Shown here piece after piece: positions 30,701 through 41,109 of a stretch of DNA of 64,000 nucleotides; position 1 is the first letter of the stretch; each line of letters begins with the position of its first letter. Position numbers and translations under genes: made by a program. A model generated the notes under the pieces. The model had not been told where the DNA came from and made no database searches. It saw only the letters and a list, made by a program, of their open reading frames with translations. This stretch comes from Simmondsia chinensis (taxonomy: Eukaryota > Streptophyta > Magnoliopsida > Caryophyllales > Simmondsiaceae): the NCBI GenBank assembly GCA_018398585.1, contig JAGTTD010000016.1, positions 21,747,212 to 21,811,211 of the forward strand. Direction: 5' to 3'.

Positions 30701-33566
30701 TACTCTCTTCTGCTTCATGTAAGGTGAATGAAGAAAGAAACTTTTAAAACAAAAAATGATTACTTCAACAAAAGAAGTGATCCGCCATGGCGTCACATGA
30801 CTATTACATAAGATAATTACGTAATAGATTTTAAGTTAGTTGTTATGCTTTTGTCTGTTACACAACATTACTTTTGTAACGTCCTCCATAATGCACCTAT
30901 ATTATATTTTGTTGACTAAAACATATTTATAAATGCATTCATGTGATATATATTATAAAATGGCTGCAAAAAGAAAGACCATGGTCATTCATTCAAATTT
31001 TTGCAAACATAAGACAACTCAGTTTCCTTAAAAGACCTAACATGGATCACTATGATTTGTTATCTCACGAAGCAAGGACCACTTCTATGACACCAACATT
31101 GCAACAGTTAAGGAATTACAAGTGAGATTTCACTATATGATACAAACAAACGATCACTTGCCTTACCTCAATATCTGGTTGAAAATCAGTAGCCTTTAGC
31201 ACAGAAGATGGTCCAGAATCATTTAAATTTGTCTGCAGGGTGACAGAGCCATCAAATTTCAGTAAGGTCTTGCAGCAACCGCAGATTGAGGAAGCTGTTG
31301 TCAGTGAAGCACCACTATGAAGCATAGAACCCAATAAAGGCCGTTACAATTGTTATAAAACAAATTTAAGCTAGCTGTCAAGGGATTGGCTGTTACAGGA
31401 CGACACTTTTCAAATGGTCTCCATAATACATATTGTATTTTATTTACTAAAACATACTATAAAATGGGTATGTATTTTAACAGAGATAAAATTAATGATT
31501 ATATCACTTTTCAATTAAATTTATACCAACGTAAAACTTAACAGCACCTTTTGTTCCCTACAATAAGCCAACACAAAGACCCAGATCCGGTTTGTACGTC
31601 ACCAACCTGTTCCTAGGACACCTAGGCCGTTGCCGTAATGTGACAATGAACGGCAAATCTTACAACTTGTCACACTGATTTGGACCCTTTGTTTATGGAT
31701 TTTCGAAACCTTTAGCTTCATCTTTATCATATAGATATGAACTCAAAGCTACACACTACCAAATTCAACAGTTCGAATGATTGGCCCCAAATGAAGTCTT
31801 GATAGAGCAACAAGGGGATGGGCTGAATGGCATAGTGGCAAAGCCACTTCATCCCAATAGGCGATAGTGACCTAGTTTTGAAGCTCATCAACCACCCAAT
31901 GTAATCCTTGCCTTCTAAAACAATAAAGCCTTGAGAATTTAGAGAAATCCATAACCTTAATCCTGCTTTTAGGACCCTTCCCTAAACCCCTCCCATACTT
32001 TCCCCTCACCAACAAAAACTGATAGAATTAAGAGATTCCAAGAGATGGTTTCATCTTTTCTCACTAACTGTCTAAGTAATGAATTCTAGATAGTTGATTC
32101 TTTGACATATCATTAGAGTTTCTTTGACTGGAATGTCTCCAATTCAAATCCTAATAGCCAAACACTTAAAGTTAATATAATTATATTTCAAGTATAAAGT
32201 ATAATGTGGGTTTGTGGGCTCGAGCCTAATAGGATTGAAAAGGAATGTAAAAGTATAAAATCACCATTCACAAGTCTTCACCTAGCAACTTAATCACTCA
32301 GAATAGTTGGTCCCTTGTCACTTCACTATAACAACTCATGTAAGTCTTCAATTTCTAGAGTATTCTGTTGTTTGGATTCAACATGATTTACAATTATTAC
32401 AGGAGAATGTAGTAAAAATACCAGTATCAGTAAGATTCTGTTTGAGTCATTGAACTACAGCACGAAATTGGGGCTGAACTGGATTTGAGGTCCAGAATTC
32501 CAATTTTATTGTTTGGTTCACCCGTTGGAATTAGAATTAAAATTCCCATGCCAAATTTCATGGAATCGGGTTTTATCTGAAAATCATACATTCCAATACC
32601 TTGAGGGGGAAGAAATTGTAATTCCATATTAACTTTACTGACCTGAAACCCCAAATAATCCAACTAAATTAACCCAAAATCCAAGATAACTTAAAATTAA
32701 AATGGCCCATCCAACTTGAATTTGAGCCGAAACTCAAAATCACTTTACTTGAATTACTTGAACCCGAATTGCTCGAATCTGGCCTGTACCTGTCCGGATG
32801 TTACTCAAAATTGAAAATACCCAAATCGATAGACCCCAATTCGAGATGACTCAAACATGAAATGAGCTTACCTGACTCGGGTCAAACTTGAACCGGACCC
32901 AACCAAGCTAATCCAAAACCTGAGATAACTAAACCTAATTGCCCTGACATTTAGAGGTCACTCAACCTGACCCGTGCCAACTTGAATTCTAGATGAACCT
33001 ATTTAATTAATCCAAAATACAATATGCCTTAAGCAAGATGATTTGAACCAATTAAAACCCAACCCAAGTTGACTCGAAACTCAAAATGAGTCAAATCTGA
33101 AATGGTCCAATCCAACCAAATCCCGACCCTAGTTGACCTAAAATCTAGAACGATCTAACTTAAGTGACTCGAAGCTCGAGATGATTAGTTATGGAATTAC
33201 AATTCCAAGTTCCAACCTTTTGTTTGAATTTCAATACCATTGTAATTCCAATTCTATCATAATTGGAATTGGAATTGTCCACATTCTCAATTCCAATTCG
33301 AGCGTCAAACAGAGCTACAATTTTTGCTGCTATAATGGCTGAAACAACAATAAACGGTAGATTAAATGCTCAAATATTGAAAATAAACCTTGATATATGC
33401 TAAGATGATATTTGATAAGGTAATCAGAAAAACAAGAACTGCAAGCATCAAAGTAAGAAATGAAACTAAAAATGAAAGAGAGAAGTACAAGGATGAGAAT
33501 TAGGGTCCCAAAGAGAGCTAGTATCCAAATTAACACCGCTGATACTATCCGCCTAGTCATCGCCAT
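21806..33566 (-). CDS. Secretory-pathway cyclophilin (peptidyl-prolyl cis-trans isomerase)
   Basis: Catalyses cis-trans isomerisation of Xaa-Pro bonds during protein folding, probably in the endoplasmic reticulum or secretory pathway. Seven minus-strand exons: 33566-33489, 30709-30634, 27149-27102, 27006-26983, 25623-25441, 22575-22500 and 21944-21806. All introns are GT..AG, phases agree, and the CDS is 624 nt (207 residues plus stop). Residues 1-26 carry basic residues then a hydrophobic run ([20 protein letters not shown]), a signal peptide or anchor. The cyclophilin fold begins at about 38 ([14 protein letters not shown]) and keeps the active-site set: Arg96, Phe101, Gln104 ([13 protein letters not shown]), Asn143, Phe154 (NGSQFFITT), Trp162 and His167 (GRHVVFG). 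The plant-type loop GTGKSGK is at 79-85; the end is SGEIPL. Length and motifs fit the Arabidopsis CYP20-1/CYP21-type group. The exon 1/2 junction is the least certain part. Introns 1, 2, 4 and 5 are full of transposable elements. Confidence 0.92.
22290..22440 (-). repeat. Degenerate GTAACG-type MITE copy (intron 6)
   Basis: On the minus strand it starts AAAGGCCATTACGTAATGG and continues to TCCATAATCCATATATTATATTTT. This resembles 31338-31500 (AAGGCCGTTACAATTG ... TCCATAATACATATTGTATTTT) and parts of 23330-23470 and 30815-30960. Shared words suggest an old MITE family lodged repeatedly in this gene. No target duplications were verified. Confidence 0.4.
22841..23000 (-). mobile_element. tRNA-derived SINE (intron 5)
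   Basis: 160-bp insertion flanked by TAAATTCTTTCTAAT (22826-22840) and TAAATTCTTTTTAAT (23001-23015), a 15-base duplication with one mismatch. On the minus strand there is a box A-like ATCTCAGTTGGTGGCG (22985-22970) and a box B-like AAGTTTGATTCTC (22950-22938), the split promoter of tRNA-derived SINEs. The body ends GTTACCCAAAA. An adjacent T-rich tract (22791-22815) lies outside the duplication. Confidence 0.75.
23325..23470. repeat. Degenerate MITE-like repeat (intron 5)
   Basis: Contains ATTATAACAATTCGTCATCACG and TAATGCATATAGATTATGTTCTATTTAC, similar in arrangement to the copies at 22290, 30815 and 31338. Boundaries are unclear. Confidence 0.3.
23884..24637 (+). mobile_element. Tourist-like (PIF/Harbinger) MITE (intron 5)
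   Basis: Starts GGTCCCTTTTGGGATTGC and ends GCAATCCCAAATAGGCCC, imperfect inverted termini. It is flanked by the 3-base duplication TTA (23881-23883 and 24638-24640), the usual PIF/Harbinger target. The 754-bp interior is extremely AT-rich, with nested AAATATTTT palindromes (24120-24400) and AAAGCAGAAG/CTTCTGCTTTT inverted words. It has no coding capacity. Confidence 0.85.
24890..25017 (+). mobile_element. RTE/SINE-type 3' tail (intron 5)
   Basis: Contains TCTTTCTACAAGGTAG, GTAGGGGTAAGGCTGC, ACATCCTACCCTCCC, GAGGCACTGGG and a final TTGTTGTTGT: the conserved 3' end of plant RTE LINEs and of SINEs mobilised by them. The T-rich sequence before it (from about 24760) resembles an RTE 3' untranslated region, so the insertion may be longer. 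I did not find the target duplication. Confidence 0.65.
26260..26495 (+). mobile_element. Small MITE (intron 4)
   Basis: Starts GGGCTTGTTTGTTATCGTTTT and ends AAAATGATACTAGGCAGGCCC; the inverted termini match with several mismatches. It is flanked by TTA on the left and TAG on the right, so a TA or degraded TTA duplication is possible. The 236-bp interior is an AAAAC/GTTTT-rich foldback without open frames. Confidence 0.6.
26743..26880 (+). mobile_element. Short RTE/SINE-type tail insertion (intron 4)
   Basis: 138-bp insertion flanked by the exact 17-base duplication ACCAAAGAACTCCTGTG (26726-26742 and 26881-26897). Its content is almost only the shared 3' tail: AAAGGGTAAGGCTAC, CATCTCACCCTCCCC, GCAGGAGCCCTTGTGGCAC and TTTGTTATTGTTG. 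It is therefore a heavily 5'-truncated retroposon. The exact duplication indicates a fairly young insertion. Confidence 0.85.
27499..27775 (+). mobile_element. 5S-rRNA-derived SINE, copy 2 (intron 2)
   Basis: 277-bp element flanked by the exact 19-base duplication AGGTCGATTACATGAGTTA (27480-27498 and 27776-27794). It starts CCAAAGAGGGTACCAAC like copy 1 at 15214. It then matches 5S rRNA from CCCGGATTCCATTAGAACTC to GACCTTCTGGGAAG, retaining GAAGTTAAGCGTGCTTGGGC and the C-box region (here GTATGGGTGACC, one change). The tail carries CAGCTTCTCTTCAGG, CCCTGAAGGGG, GGTAAGGTTGCGCACATCC, a 31-C run and GGCGGGAGCCCTTGGGGCAT. It ends in a T run instead of TTG repeats. It is inserted antisense to the cyclophilin gene. 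Confidence 0.92.
28173..29212. repeat. 1,040-bp tandem duplication, unit 1
   Basis: Unit 1 of a direct tandem repeat; unit 2 is 29213-30252. All stretches I compared by eye were identical. Both units and the sequence after unit 2 begin with TTGAGCTTCGCT, a 12-base homology that could have mediated the duplication. Confidence 0.9.
29213..30252. repeat. 1,040-bp tandem duplication, unit 2
   Basis: Copy of 28173-29212 at a fixed offset of 1,040 bases. It is followed by the third TTGAGCTTCGCT (30252-30263), after which the sequence becomes unique. Absence of visible differences means either a very recent event or an assembly duplication. Confidence 0.9.
30815..30960 (+). repeat. Degenerate GTAACG-type MITE copy (intron 1)
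   Basis: Contains TTACACAACATTACTTTTGTAACG and TCCATAATGCACCTATATTATATTTT, then AAAACATATTTATAAATGC. It is related to 22290-22440 and 31338-31500. Ends not resolved. Confidence 0.35.
31161..31290 (-). other. Exon-like open frame of unknown origin (intron 1)
   Basis: On the minus strand an open frame of about 45 codons ([15 protein letters not shown] ... ATDFQPDIE) is bounded by an acceptor-like ACAACAG and a good donor GATATTGAG/GTAAGGC. Residue use looks protein-like (Cys pair, hydrophilic Asp/Asn/Ser stretch). I do not recognise the family. It could be an alternative exon of the cyclophilin gene, a relic of another gene, or chance. Confidence 0.3.
31338..31500 (+). repeat. GTAACG-type MITE copy (intron 1)
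   Basis: Starts AAGGCCGTTACAATTG and carries TCCATAATACATATTGTATTTTATTTACT. It resembles the minus-strand copy in intron 6 (22440-22290). Confidence 0.4.
32434..33315 (+). mobile_element. MITE family A, copy 2 (intron 1)
   Basis: Starts GATTCTGTTTGAG and ends TTCGAGCGTCAAACAGAGC (reverse complement GCTCTGTTTGACG), so the termini pair as inverted repeats. The first ~200 bases align with 56905-57100 (CCAATTTTATTGTTTGGTTCACC, GGAATTAGAATTAAAATTCC). The interior has the same ACTCGAAA/TGACCC/CTCAAA text as the copies at 9645 and 56905. About 880 bp and noncoding. No clear target duplication. Confidence 0.75.
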
Positions 33567-34869
33567 TTTTCGCTCCCCCCTCTCTAATTGTTTATGAATT
33601 TCGCCGGATCACTTCAGTGATCTTCCTTGTTCAGTTCTTCTTTTTTTTTTTTTTTTTTCCTTCCTATTTTTTCCCTCTTTTATTTATTTTTTTTCTTTTT
33701 TTCTGATGCTGGTGGGAGGCCTTGGGCAGGGAGAAATTTTCATCTCTAACTTTCTTATCATTATTATAAAATTATAGGCATATTATATATATATATAAAA
33801 AAAAAAGAGAACTTAAATATATTTAAAAAAAAATAGCAAATATTTTATTTTAAAATTAGAGAACCAAAAAATAATTCTCTTAATATTTTATTATATAAAT
33901 TTCCCTCACCTCACTTCAATTCACTTCACTCTCAATCTCATAATTTCAAAACAAATTGGGATAAGTCACCTCTTCAGCACTTTGTGATTAACAGGTATGT
34001 ACACATGTCAGTTATTTATGTATATACATATATAATATATGTATATAAAATTTTTTATATAATTTTTAATCTTTTAAAGATATTCAATAATATCCAAAAT
34101 TAATTATAAAATTATACTAAAAAAGTATTCAACATTTACAACAGCTATTGCCTTTTTACTAAATTATCAAGCAATAATTACTTGCCTTCTCCCTCTCCCT
34201 CAAGCTGTGGAGACCTTCTGGGCCGATTTGTGCCCTAACATTAACATCCTTACTTCTCAATCTTTTTCTCACACCTGTCTACTGAATTTATTCCCCATCT
34301 TCTTCAACCATACAATTTAATGTCTGACTTCGTTTCGTCTAAGGTCGATTTCCAACACAAAAAGACGCGATTTTGTCTTTAAGCTCCTTCCTTTTTTGAT
34401 CTGCTTCGAACGTTGTTCCCACTCAAATTGATGACATTCTCTTTCTACTTTGGTGTTTCCATGGTGCATTTACACCCCTACTACTATTGTGAGGTGAAGG
34501 TGAAGATAGTATGATCTGAAATTTGGTACATCTCCTCCCTAGAGTCTTTGCTTTCTTTCACTAAAGGTAATATCCACACCCATGCCTCTCAAAGATGTAG
34601 GGATAATGACTAGAGTTCATTTAGTAGAGCCCTTACCACTGATTTTGTTGGGGGTTTTAATGTTCACTTTAATGAGAATCAACTGTCGTTTTTTCAAAGT
34701 CTCTGTATTTTGATAGGTAAATTTTTGCCTATAAGAGCTGGGGGGTTGAGGGTCTCAGTCACCAAACAAAAATTACCCAAACTCTCAACATAAAGCTGTC
34801 CAAAGCAACTCCTTCACCTATTCCACCAGATTTTTCATCACAAGAAAAAAAATGAACTCCAATCACACT
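33567..34869. other. Cyclophilin upstream region and intergenic DNA
   Basis: Upstream of the cyclophilin start is a pyrimidine/purine-biased leader with a 20-base T tract (33642-33658). It is followed by an AT-rich stretch with a short (TA)n run (33783-33800) that could include the promoter; I see no clear TATA placement. From about 34180 the sequence is mixed and may be the 5' leader of the LINE that follows. No coding sequence supported. Confidence 0.4.
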
Positions 34870-34916
34870 GACCTAAAAAAGTTGGAAAAATTAGGCTGAA
34901 CTTATATAATCTTGAG

Positions 34917-35974
34917 TTGTCTGAACACAGTGGGATGTCCAAAGCTCTTAAACATCAAACTCTGGTAGGGAAAATCTTGTCCGGTAAGCCCATAAGGGCT
35001 GGTCCCATGCAAGCAATCTTGGACAAAGCCTGGAAACCCAAGGGTACTCTTAAAATACACGAAATCAGCCATAATACCTTTCTGTTTGTCTTCCAATACC
35101 AAAAAGATAAAGCCAATGCAATTCACGGTACACCTTGGTCGATAAATGACGCTCATATGATGCTGAAGGAATGGGATGGAGACGCCCCATTTGAAGAGAT
35201 CGATTTCTCGACGACGGAATTTTGGGTACAAGTTCACGGGTTGCCCTTAAGCTTGATGTCCTATCCAAATGCTATCAAGATTGGTAATCTCTTCCCTAGG
35301 ATTATCGAACTTGACATGGAGGAGGAAAGGGACGTGTTGTGGTCTCGTTTTATACGAATGAAAGTAGAGGTCAATATTGAAGTACCTTTACTCAGTGGTT
35401 TTTACTTGAAAAGCAATGGAAAGAAAAATATGTGGATTCGCTTTAAATATGAGAGACTGGGAGATTTTTGTTGTGCCTATGGAAGATTGATCACGTTATG
35501 AAATACTGTTGTGATGAGGAAGCTCCGAGGGACGACCCACTGTTCAACGGTTTCCTTAGGGCCAAGGAGTGTGTTTCTGAGAAGGTTAGATTGTTAATTG
35601 CTGAAAAAGGAGATTCCCTTGATCCGGACTTGAAGGAGACTGAGTCCGAATTACAGGAAAGATCGGCGGGGTTGGAGGGTCCGAAGTGGGAGGAGAACAG
35701 GATGGGCGATTGGTCTTTAAAGGTCCTTTAGGGCATCGATATGTCCCTCGTGGATAACCCTTCGAGTTCCGTGGGTCCTAACCATCATGGCTTGGGGAAA
35801 AGAAGGGCCGAGGAGGACATCGTCTCGGGAGTTAGCAAAAAGTCAAAAGCTGCATTCAAGGAAGCCGTTTGTGACCTGGTGAGAAAGGACAAATTTGGTA
35901 ATTGGGCTTTGAATCTGAAGCTGCTTAAAGACTCAAGCGGAGTGCTTAGTTTCATCTACGAAGAAGAAGGTTGA
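34917..35974 (+). pseudogene. LINE ORF1 (DUF4283, zinc knuckle), broken
   Basis: RNA-binding ORF1 product. The DUF4283 region spans roughly codons 25-135, with FVFQYQKDKANAIHGTPWSI and the diagnostic FWVQVHGLPLSLM. The zinc knuckle is split by a frameshift near 35470: the first Cys pair is in frame with 34917 (FCCAYG) and the His/Cys part (KIDHVMKYC) in the next frame (35468-35731). A further hydrophilic segment with a basic KRRAEED/KKSK stretch follows at 35741-35974. The first ATG in the main frame is at 34935. Confidence 0.75.
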
Positions 35975-36229
35975 ATATCTTCTCTTCATACTTCCCATCC
36001 CACGGTTAGAAATGGAGTCTTGGGTAAAAATGTGGGAGTGAAAATAAGAAGCATCAAGAAGGCGGAAAAGAAAAGTGGAAATGGAGAAAGCCAAGAAGAG
36101 GTATGTCTTTCCCCTTGCTGATCAGGTTGCGTGGCCTTCCCCTACCTTGGATATTTCTAGACCGGATCTTCTTACCATTGATATGGAGGGGTTTGCGGCA
36201 GTTGTCCCAGAACAATCGCCTCCCACTCC

Positions 36230-39200
36230 ATGAGTATTATATGTTGGAATTGTCGAGGGCTTGGCCAACCCTTGACAATCCAAGCTCTTAATGAGCTCAT
36301 TTTTAAGTATAGGCTGGATATTATTTTCTTAATGGAGACTAAAAACAAAAACTGTTTTGTTAATCGTCTGTGTTCAAAGCTGGGTTTTTCATCATCTTTT
36401 ATTGTGGATCCTAGGGGTTTGTCGGGAGGAATAGCTCTTTTTTGGAATAAAAACATAACTTTAAATATCGAAAAAATGTCGGATAAATTTATTGGAACTT
36501 CTATCTCGGATCTGCAAACGAGGAAAAATTGGAACCATATCTTTTTATACGGGGAACCTAATAGAAGTAGGCGCCCCGCGTTTTGGAGAGATCTTTCCTC
36601 AAGTTTTACGAGTCTTTTGGGGCCGTCTATTTTTTCAGGAGATTTTAATTCCTTTACCTCCCCCCAAGACAAACTTTTCGGTAACTCGGTGACTACCGCT
36701 CAGTTAGCTTAAGTACTTGATTTCTTTGATGAGATCGGGCTTTTGGAAATTCCAACTTCTAGATGTCAATTTTCTTGGTCTAATAAACAGGGTGGGAATT
36801 TTGATATTATGGAAAATATTGATAAAGCTGCTGGCAATATTGAGTGGCTTCATATGTTCCCTAATATTAACTCCACGCTTCTCCTAGCTGTGGGGTTGGA
36901 CCACTCCCCCCTTCTTACTTTGGAAGGGGAAAGTCTGAAGCGTCATAAGGATTTTAAATTTGAGTCCAAGTGGCTCCTTGATGAGGAATGCATGACCAAG
37001 GTGAAAAAAGGTTGGGAATTCCAAAGTTCGGGCCGTCCCATTGCAAATTTCTCAAAGAAAATGAAAGCTTGTCGCAAAGAATTGAGAAATTGGAGCATTG
37101 AAAAAGCAAAAATCGAAACAATCTTTTTGACTTTATTTTTAACTGTTTAATGGAGTTGCAGAGTAGGGACACATCTCTTAAAGAGAAGGAGGAGGAAAAA
37201 GAGCTTACTAGAGAGCTCAAGAAACGGCTGGATATGGAAGATAGACATTGGCACCAAAGGTCTCGGATCAATTGGCTCAAGTACAGGGATAGAAATTCCA
37301 AATTTTTCCATGCTACTACAGTGCAGCGAAACAAGAGAAACAAAATTAAAAAACTTGAGATGGAAAACGGCCAATGGATGGAGAATTGGTCCGAGATTAA
37401 TGAGTACATATCTAACCATTTTAGAAACCATTTTCGAAGTAAGGGAATCAAGAACATGAACAAGGCTCTTGGTGGGGTTCGGCCTAGAGTTAATCTGGTG
37501 ATTAACCAAGCTCTTACCGAACCGGTCACTAGAGTGGAGATATAGCAGGCCTTAGAAGCTTGGGTCGCCTCAAAGCTCCGGGACCTAACTGGTTTCCAGG
37601 CATTTTCTACACCACTTTTTGGGAAATCATTTCCAATGCTGTATGTCAAGCTGTTCAAAATTTTTTCGAAAATGGGAAATTATCTTCCGGAATTAATAAC
37701 ATGAATATTGTTTTAATTCCGAAGATAAAAAAACCAACCTCTATACAACATTTTAGACCTATTGGCCTTTGTAACTTTTCCTACAAAATTGTTTCCAAAA
37801 TCATTGCTTCCCGTCTCAAACCTTTTATGGAACAACTTATCTCCCCTTTCCAATCTGCTTTTGTGAAGGGCAGACAAATTCAAGACAATATCTTGGTTGT
37901 TCACGAGGCGTTTCATGCTCTAAAAAACATGAGACATAAAGGAAAAAGTTTTGTTGCTTTAAAAATTGATCTATCTAAAGCGTATGACCAAGTTGAAAGG
38001 GACTTTCTTAAAAATGTGTTACTTAAAACCAGTTTTGATGAGAAATTCGTGGGATGGATTATGGAGCGTGTTTCAACCGTTCAAATAAGTCCTATCATCA
38101 ATGAGGAACGCCTTGAAGCGTGTAGGATCTCTAGAGGTCTTCGGCAAGGTGATCCCCTATCCCTCTATCTTTTCCTTTTTGTTATGGATGTCCTTTGTTC
38201 CCTTATCTCCATCGCCGAGGAAAGAGGGGAATGGAATGGCTTCCATCTTTGTACTTCTTGTCCATCTTTAGCCCACTTATTTTTCGCTGATGATTGCGTG
38301 TTCTTTTTTCAAGCCTCTACAAAAGTGTGTCAAAATGTGAAAAAAATCCTTAAAATCTTTTGCGATGCTTCGGGCCAAGAAAGTAATTTCCACAAATCCC
38401 ATGCTTACTTTTCATCCAATACTCCTTCCGTTGTGAGAGTGGAATGCCTTAATTCTTTGGGGGATGGGGCTTATGACCGAGGAATAAAAATATTTGGGCT
38501 CTCAAATCATGTGGGGTAGGTCTAAGGTCCAAGCTTTAGGTTTCTTATTTGATAAAATTCGAGGTAAAATGGGTGGGTGGAAATCTAAACTTTTGTCACA
38601 TGCGGGTCGTGAAATTTTGTTGAAATCTATTGTGTCGGCTATTCCCAATTTTGTTATGTCATGTTTCAAAATCCCCCTCTCCTTTTCAAAAAAAAAATTT
38701 AATGGTACAGTTGCTCGCTTTTTTTTGGGGGGGGGGGGGGGGGTGTTCTCTTGAGGATAAAGGAATTCATTGGAAGAGTTGGGATCGTATTTTGAAACCG
38801 AAGGACGCGGAAGGCCTTGGGTTTAGGGATGTTTGTGGGGTTAATTTAGCTCTCCTTGCAAAACAAGTTTGGAGGGCCATTCAAAGTCCTAATGCTTTTT
38901 GGGTGAAAAGCCTCAAAGGAGTCTATTTGCATGCGAAGGTGGGGGTGAATCCGTCGTTGGGTTGGAGGAGTTTTATTGAGGGTCGGGATTTCATCCTTAA
39001 GGGTCTGAGGTGGAATGTGAATAGTGGGGCTAATATCGACGTCACGAGAGACATATGGGTTCCTGATCTCCCTTCCTTTTCGGTTGGGTGTTCGGTCAAC
39101 CCGATAAATGTTTCCAACGTGGCCGATCTCATTATCCCTAATGCTAGACGGTGGAATTCTTCCCTCCTTTTTCATGTTTTTCCTGAAGACATTGCCAAAG

Positions 39201-40059
39201 CCATTCTTACAATCCCGGTTGGCAACCCTTACCGTGATGATGAAATTGTTTGGCATTTCAACAAGTCAGGTGTGTATTCGGTCAAGTCGGGTTACAGAAC
39301 TTGGGAGTCAACTCGATCGACTTCTAATGATGTTACCCCCTCGTGTTCTACTTCCTTTTCACCTAAAGGTTTTCGAAAATTGTGGTCTTCCTAGGCTACT
39401 CCAAAAATCAAACATTTTTGGTGGAGAGCATTGATGAACGCCTTTGCTACGTCTGAAAACTTGTGGAAGCGTCGATTGATGGTTGACCCGTGTTGCCCTC
39501 GATGTCCGGACACTCCGGAAACATTGGAACATATCTTCTTCTTTTATCCGTGGGCAAGAGCGTTTTGGTTTGCATCTCCATTGGGTTTTAAACCCAATAT
39601 CGAAAGTTTCAACGGCCTCCTTGTTTGTGGGATTCTATTTGTGCTGACGGTTCTTTTACATGCGATGTCATCTCTAGGATCCTGTTTTTCTATTGGGAAA
39701 TCTGGAAGTGTAGGTGTAATTTTATCTTCAGACAGGATGACATGCCTCCCCACTTGGCAATCGAGAAGGCTATTTCATCTGTCCATGAATTTAAAGCATC
39801 TCAAGAGCATGAAGATTGCAACACGGGTCCTGCTGCTGTCATCTCGCCAAGGATCCCTGCTGTTGCTGTCCACGAACCGAATGCTATTCATCATGATCTC
39901 GGTTGCTGGAGGCCTCCCCCTGTTTGGTATGTTAAAATCAATAGTGATGATGCTTTCAAGGCTCCATTAGAGGTTGTGGGTGCTTTAGTGGCTAGAGTTT
40001 TTACGGGTCGAGTGCCAGTTGGTGCGGTTCTTTGTGACGAGATCCCCCCTTGTGGTTGA
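36230..40059 (+). pseudogene. LINE ORF2 (endonuclease, reverse transcriptase, zf-RVT, RNase H), broken
   Basis: Endonuclease: SIICWNCRGLG (36230 on), METK, FSGDFNSF and the late DHSPL motif, with an in-frame stop at 36710-36712. Reverse transcriptase: LKAPGPNWFPG, PIGLCNFSYKIVSK, KIDLSKAYDQVE, GLRQGDPLSLYL and an intact FADD catalytic box at 38283-38294 (frame of 37560-38519). After frameshifts, including one at a run of 17 G (38727-38743), come the zf-RVT domain with KHFWWRA and CPRCPDTPETLEHIFFFYPWA (39410-39560) and a partial RNase H (WYVKINSDDAFK, about 39927). It would nick target DNA and reverse-transcribe the LINE RNA; the copy cannot be translated as one protein. Confidence 0.85.
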
Positions 40060-40423
40060 ATTGCTCACTATTTGAGTAGCTTGTTCTCTTGTTCAGTCAA
40101 ATGGGTGGTTTTATATTATTATTGAGTCAGATTGTAAACAGGCTATTGATTGCTTGTCTTTGTCTGTTTCCCCTGCTTGGGAGTGTAGGGCTTTAATTTC
40201 GGATATTAGGATGATTGTCTCTTCCAATAGTTTATGTAATTTTTCTTTCCAGTGGGCTCCCTAAGTATGTAATAGGGTTGCCCATATCGCTGCTTCGTAC
40301 CACTTAGGTCGTAGGTGTAAACATGATTGGTGGCATAGGTTGCCACCTTATATTGCGTCCGTTGTAAACAATGATATTTCGTTAATGGAATTCTAGCCTG
40401 CGGGCTTCTATGTTAAAAAAAAA

Positions 40424-41109
40424 GATTTATTTGTCTTTCATTACCCTTATTTTTTTTTATTAGACATATTCAAATAAGGATATGACAACATCAACACTCT
40501 CTATCCTCACTCTTCTTTACTATCCCTTTTTTTACTTAGTTGTCAAACAAAGCTTAAAATTGTCCATAGTCAGAATTGAAAATCTAGGTGGTACCATTGA
40601 CCCCCGGTGTTGTCCACCACCTAGACTGCTACCTAAGGGACCTTTTTTGCCCTCCCCATGGACCGGATTTAATCCCTTTCTTCTTTTTTGAAAAAATTAG
40701 AGTTATTTACGCTCTTGGTTACTAATGTTTTTAATTTGGTTCATATTGATCTTTTGTCATGTCTCTTATTTAAAATGGTTCTCAAAGTTTTATTTATGAC
40801 AAAATTGATCCCTTATCTTTTTAAATTTTACCTAATTTTGGTTGTTAAGCAGGGCACTAATTTTAACATAAAATAAAACATCATGGACCATTTTAGACGA
40901 AATGAAAGATGAGAGAACAATTCGAACCAACTTAAAAATTTTTGGGACCAACCATGTAGATAACTCAATAAAACCATATATGCCTTATTGGTCCAAGTAG
41001 GTAGCATTTTGCTTATTATCAGAGTAGAAGACGTTAAATGAGATTAATAATATAACTTACAGTAAATAATAGGTATAAATCTTCGTAAAGTTATCATGTG
41101 ATACAGTGT
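40424..41109. other. No gene seen
   Basis: AT-rich DNA between the LINE poly(A) end and the gypsy LTR. 40590-40690 is locally C-rich (GACCCCCGGTG, CCACCTAGACTGC). Nothing coding. Confidence 0.5.

Larger units (their letters stand above)
34870..40423 (+). mobile_element. Non-LTR retrotransposon (plant L1-type LINE), degenerate
   Basis: Two-ORF LINE ending in a poly(A) tract (40415-40423). ORF1 has a DUF4283 domain and a zinc knuckle; ORF2 has an apurinic-type endonuclease, reverse transcriptase, a Cys/His zf-RVT domain and a fragmentary RNase H. At about 5.5 kb it is near full length, but the 5' boundary is not defined and I found no convincing target duplication next to the A tract. Frames change at least seven times, so it is inactive. 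Confidence 0.88.

Noticed and set aside
37713..37916. Minus-strand frames opposite the LINE and gypsy/copia pol regions
   Set aside because: They are complementary-strand shadows of recognisable pol sequence (including the long frame at 37658-36954).
38494..38754. Separate 86-codon protein with a Gly run
   Set aside because: It is a frame fragment of LINE ORF2 crossing the 17-G tract.
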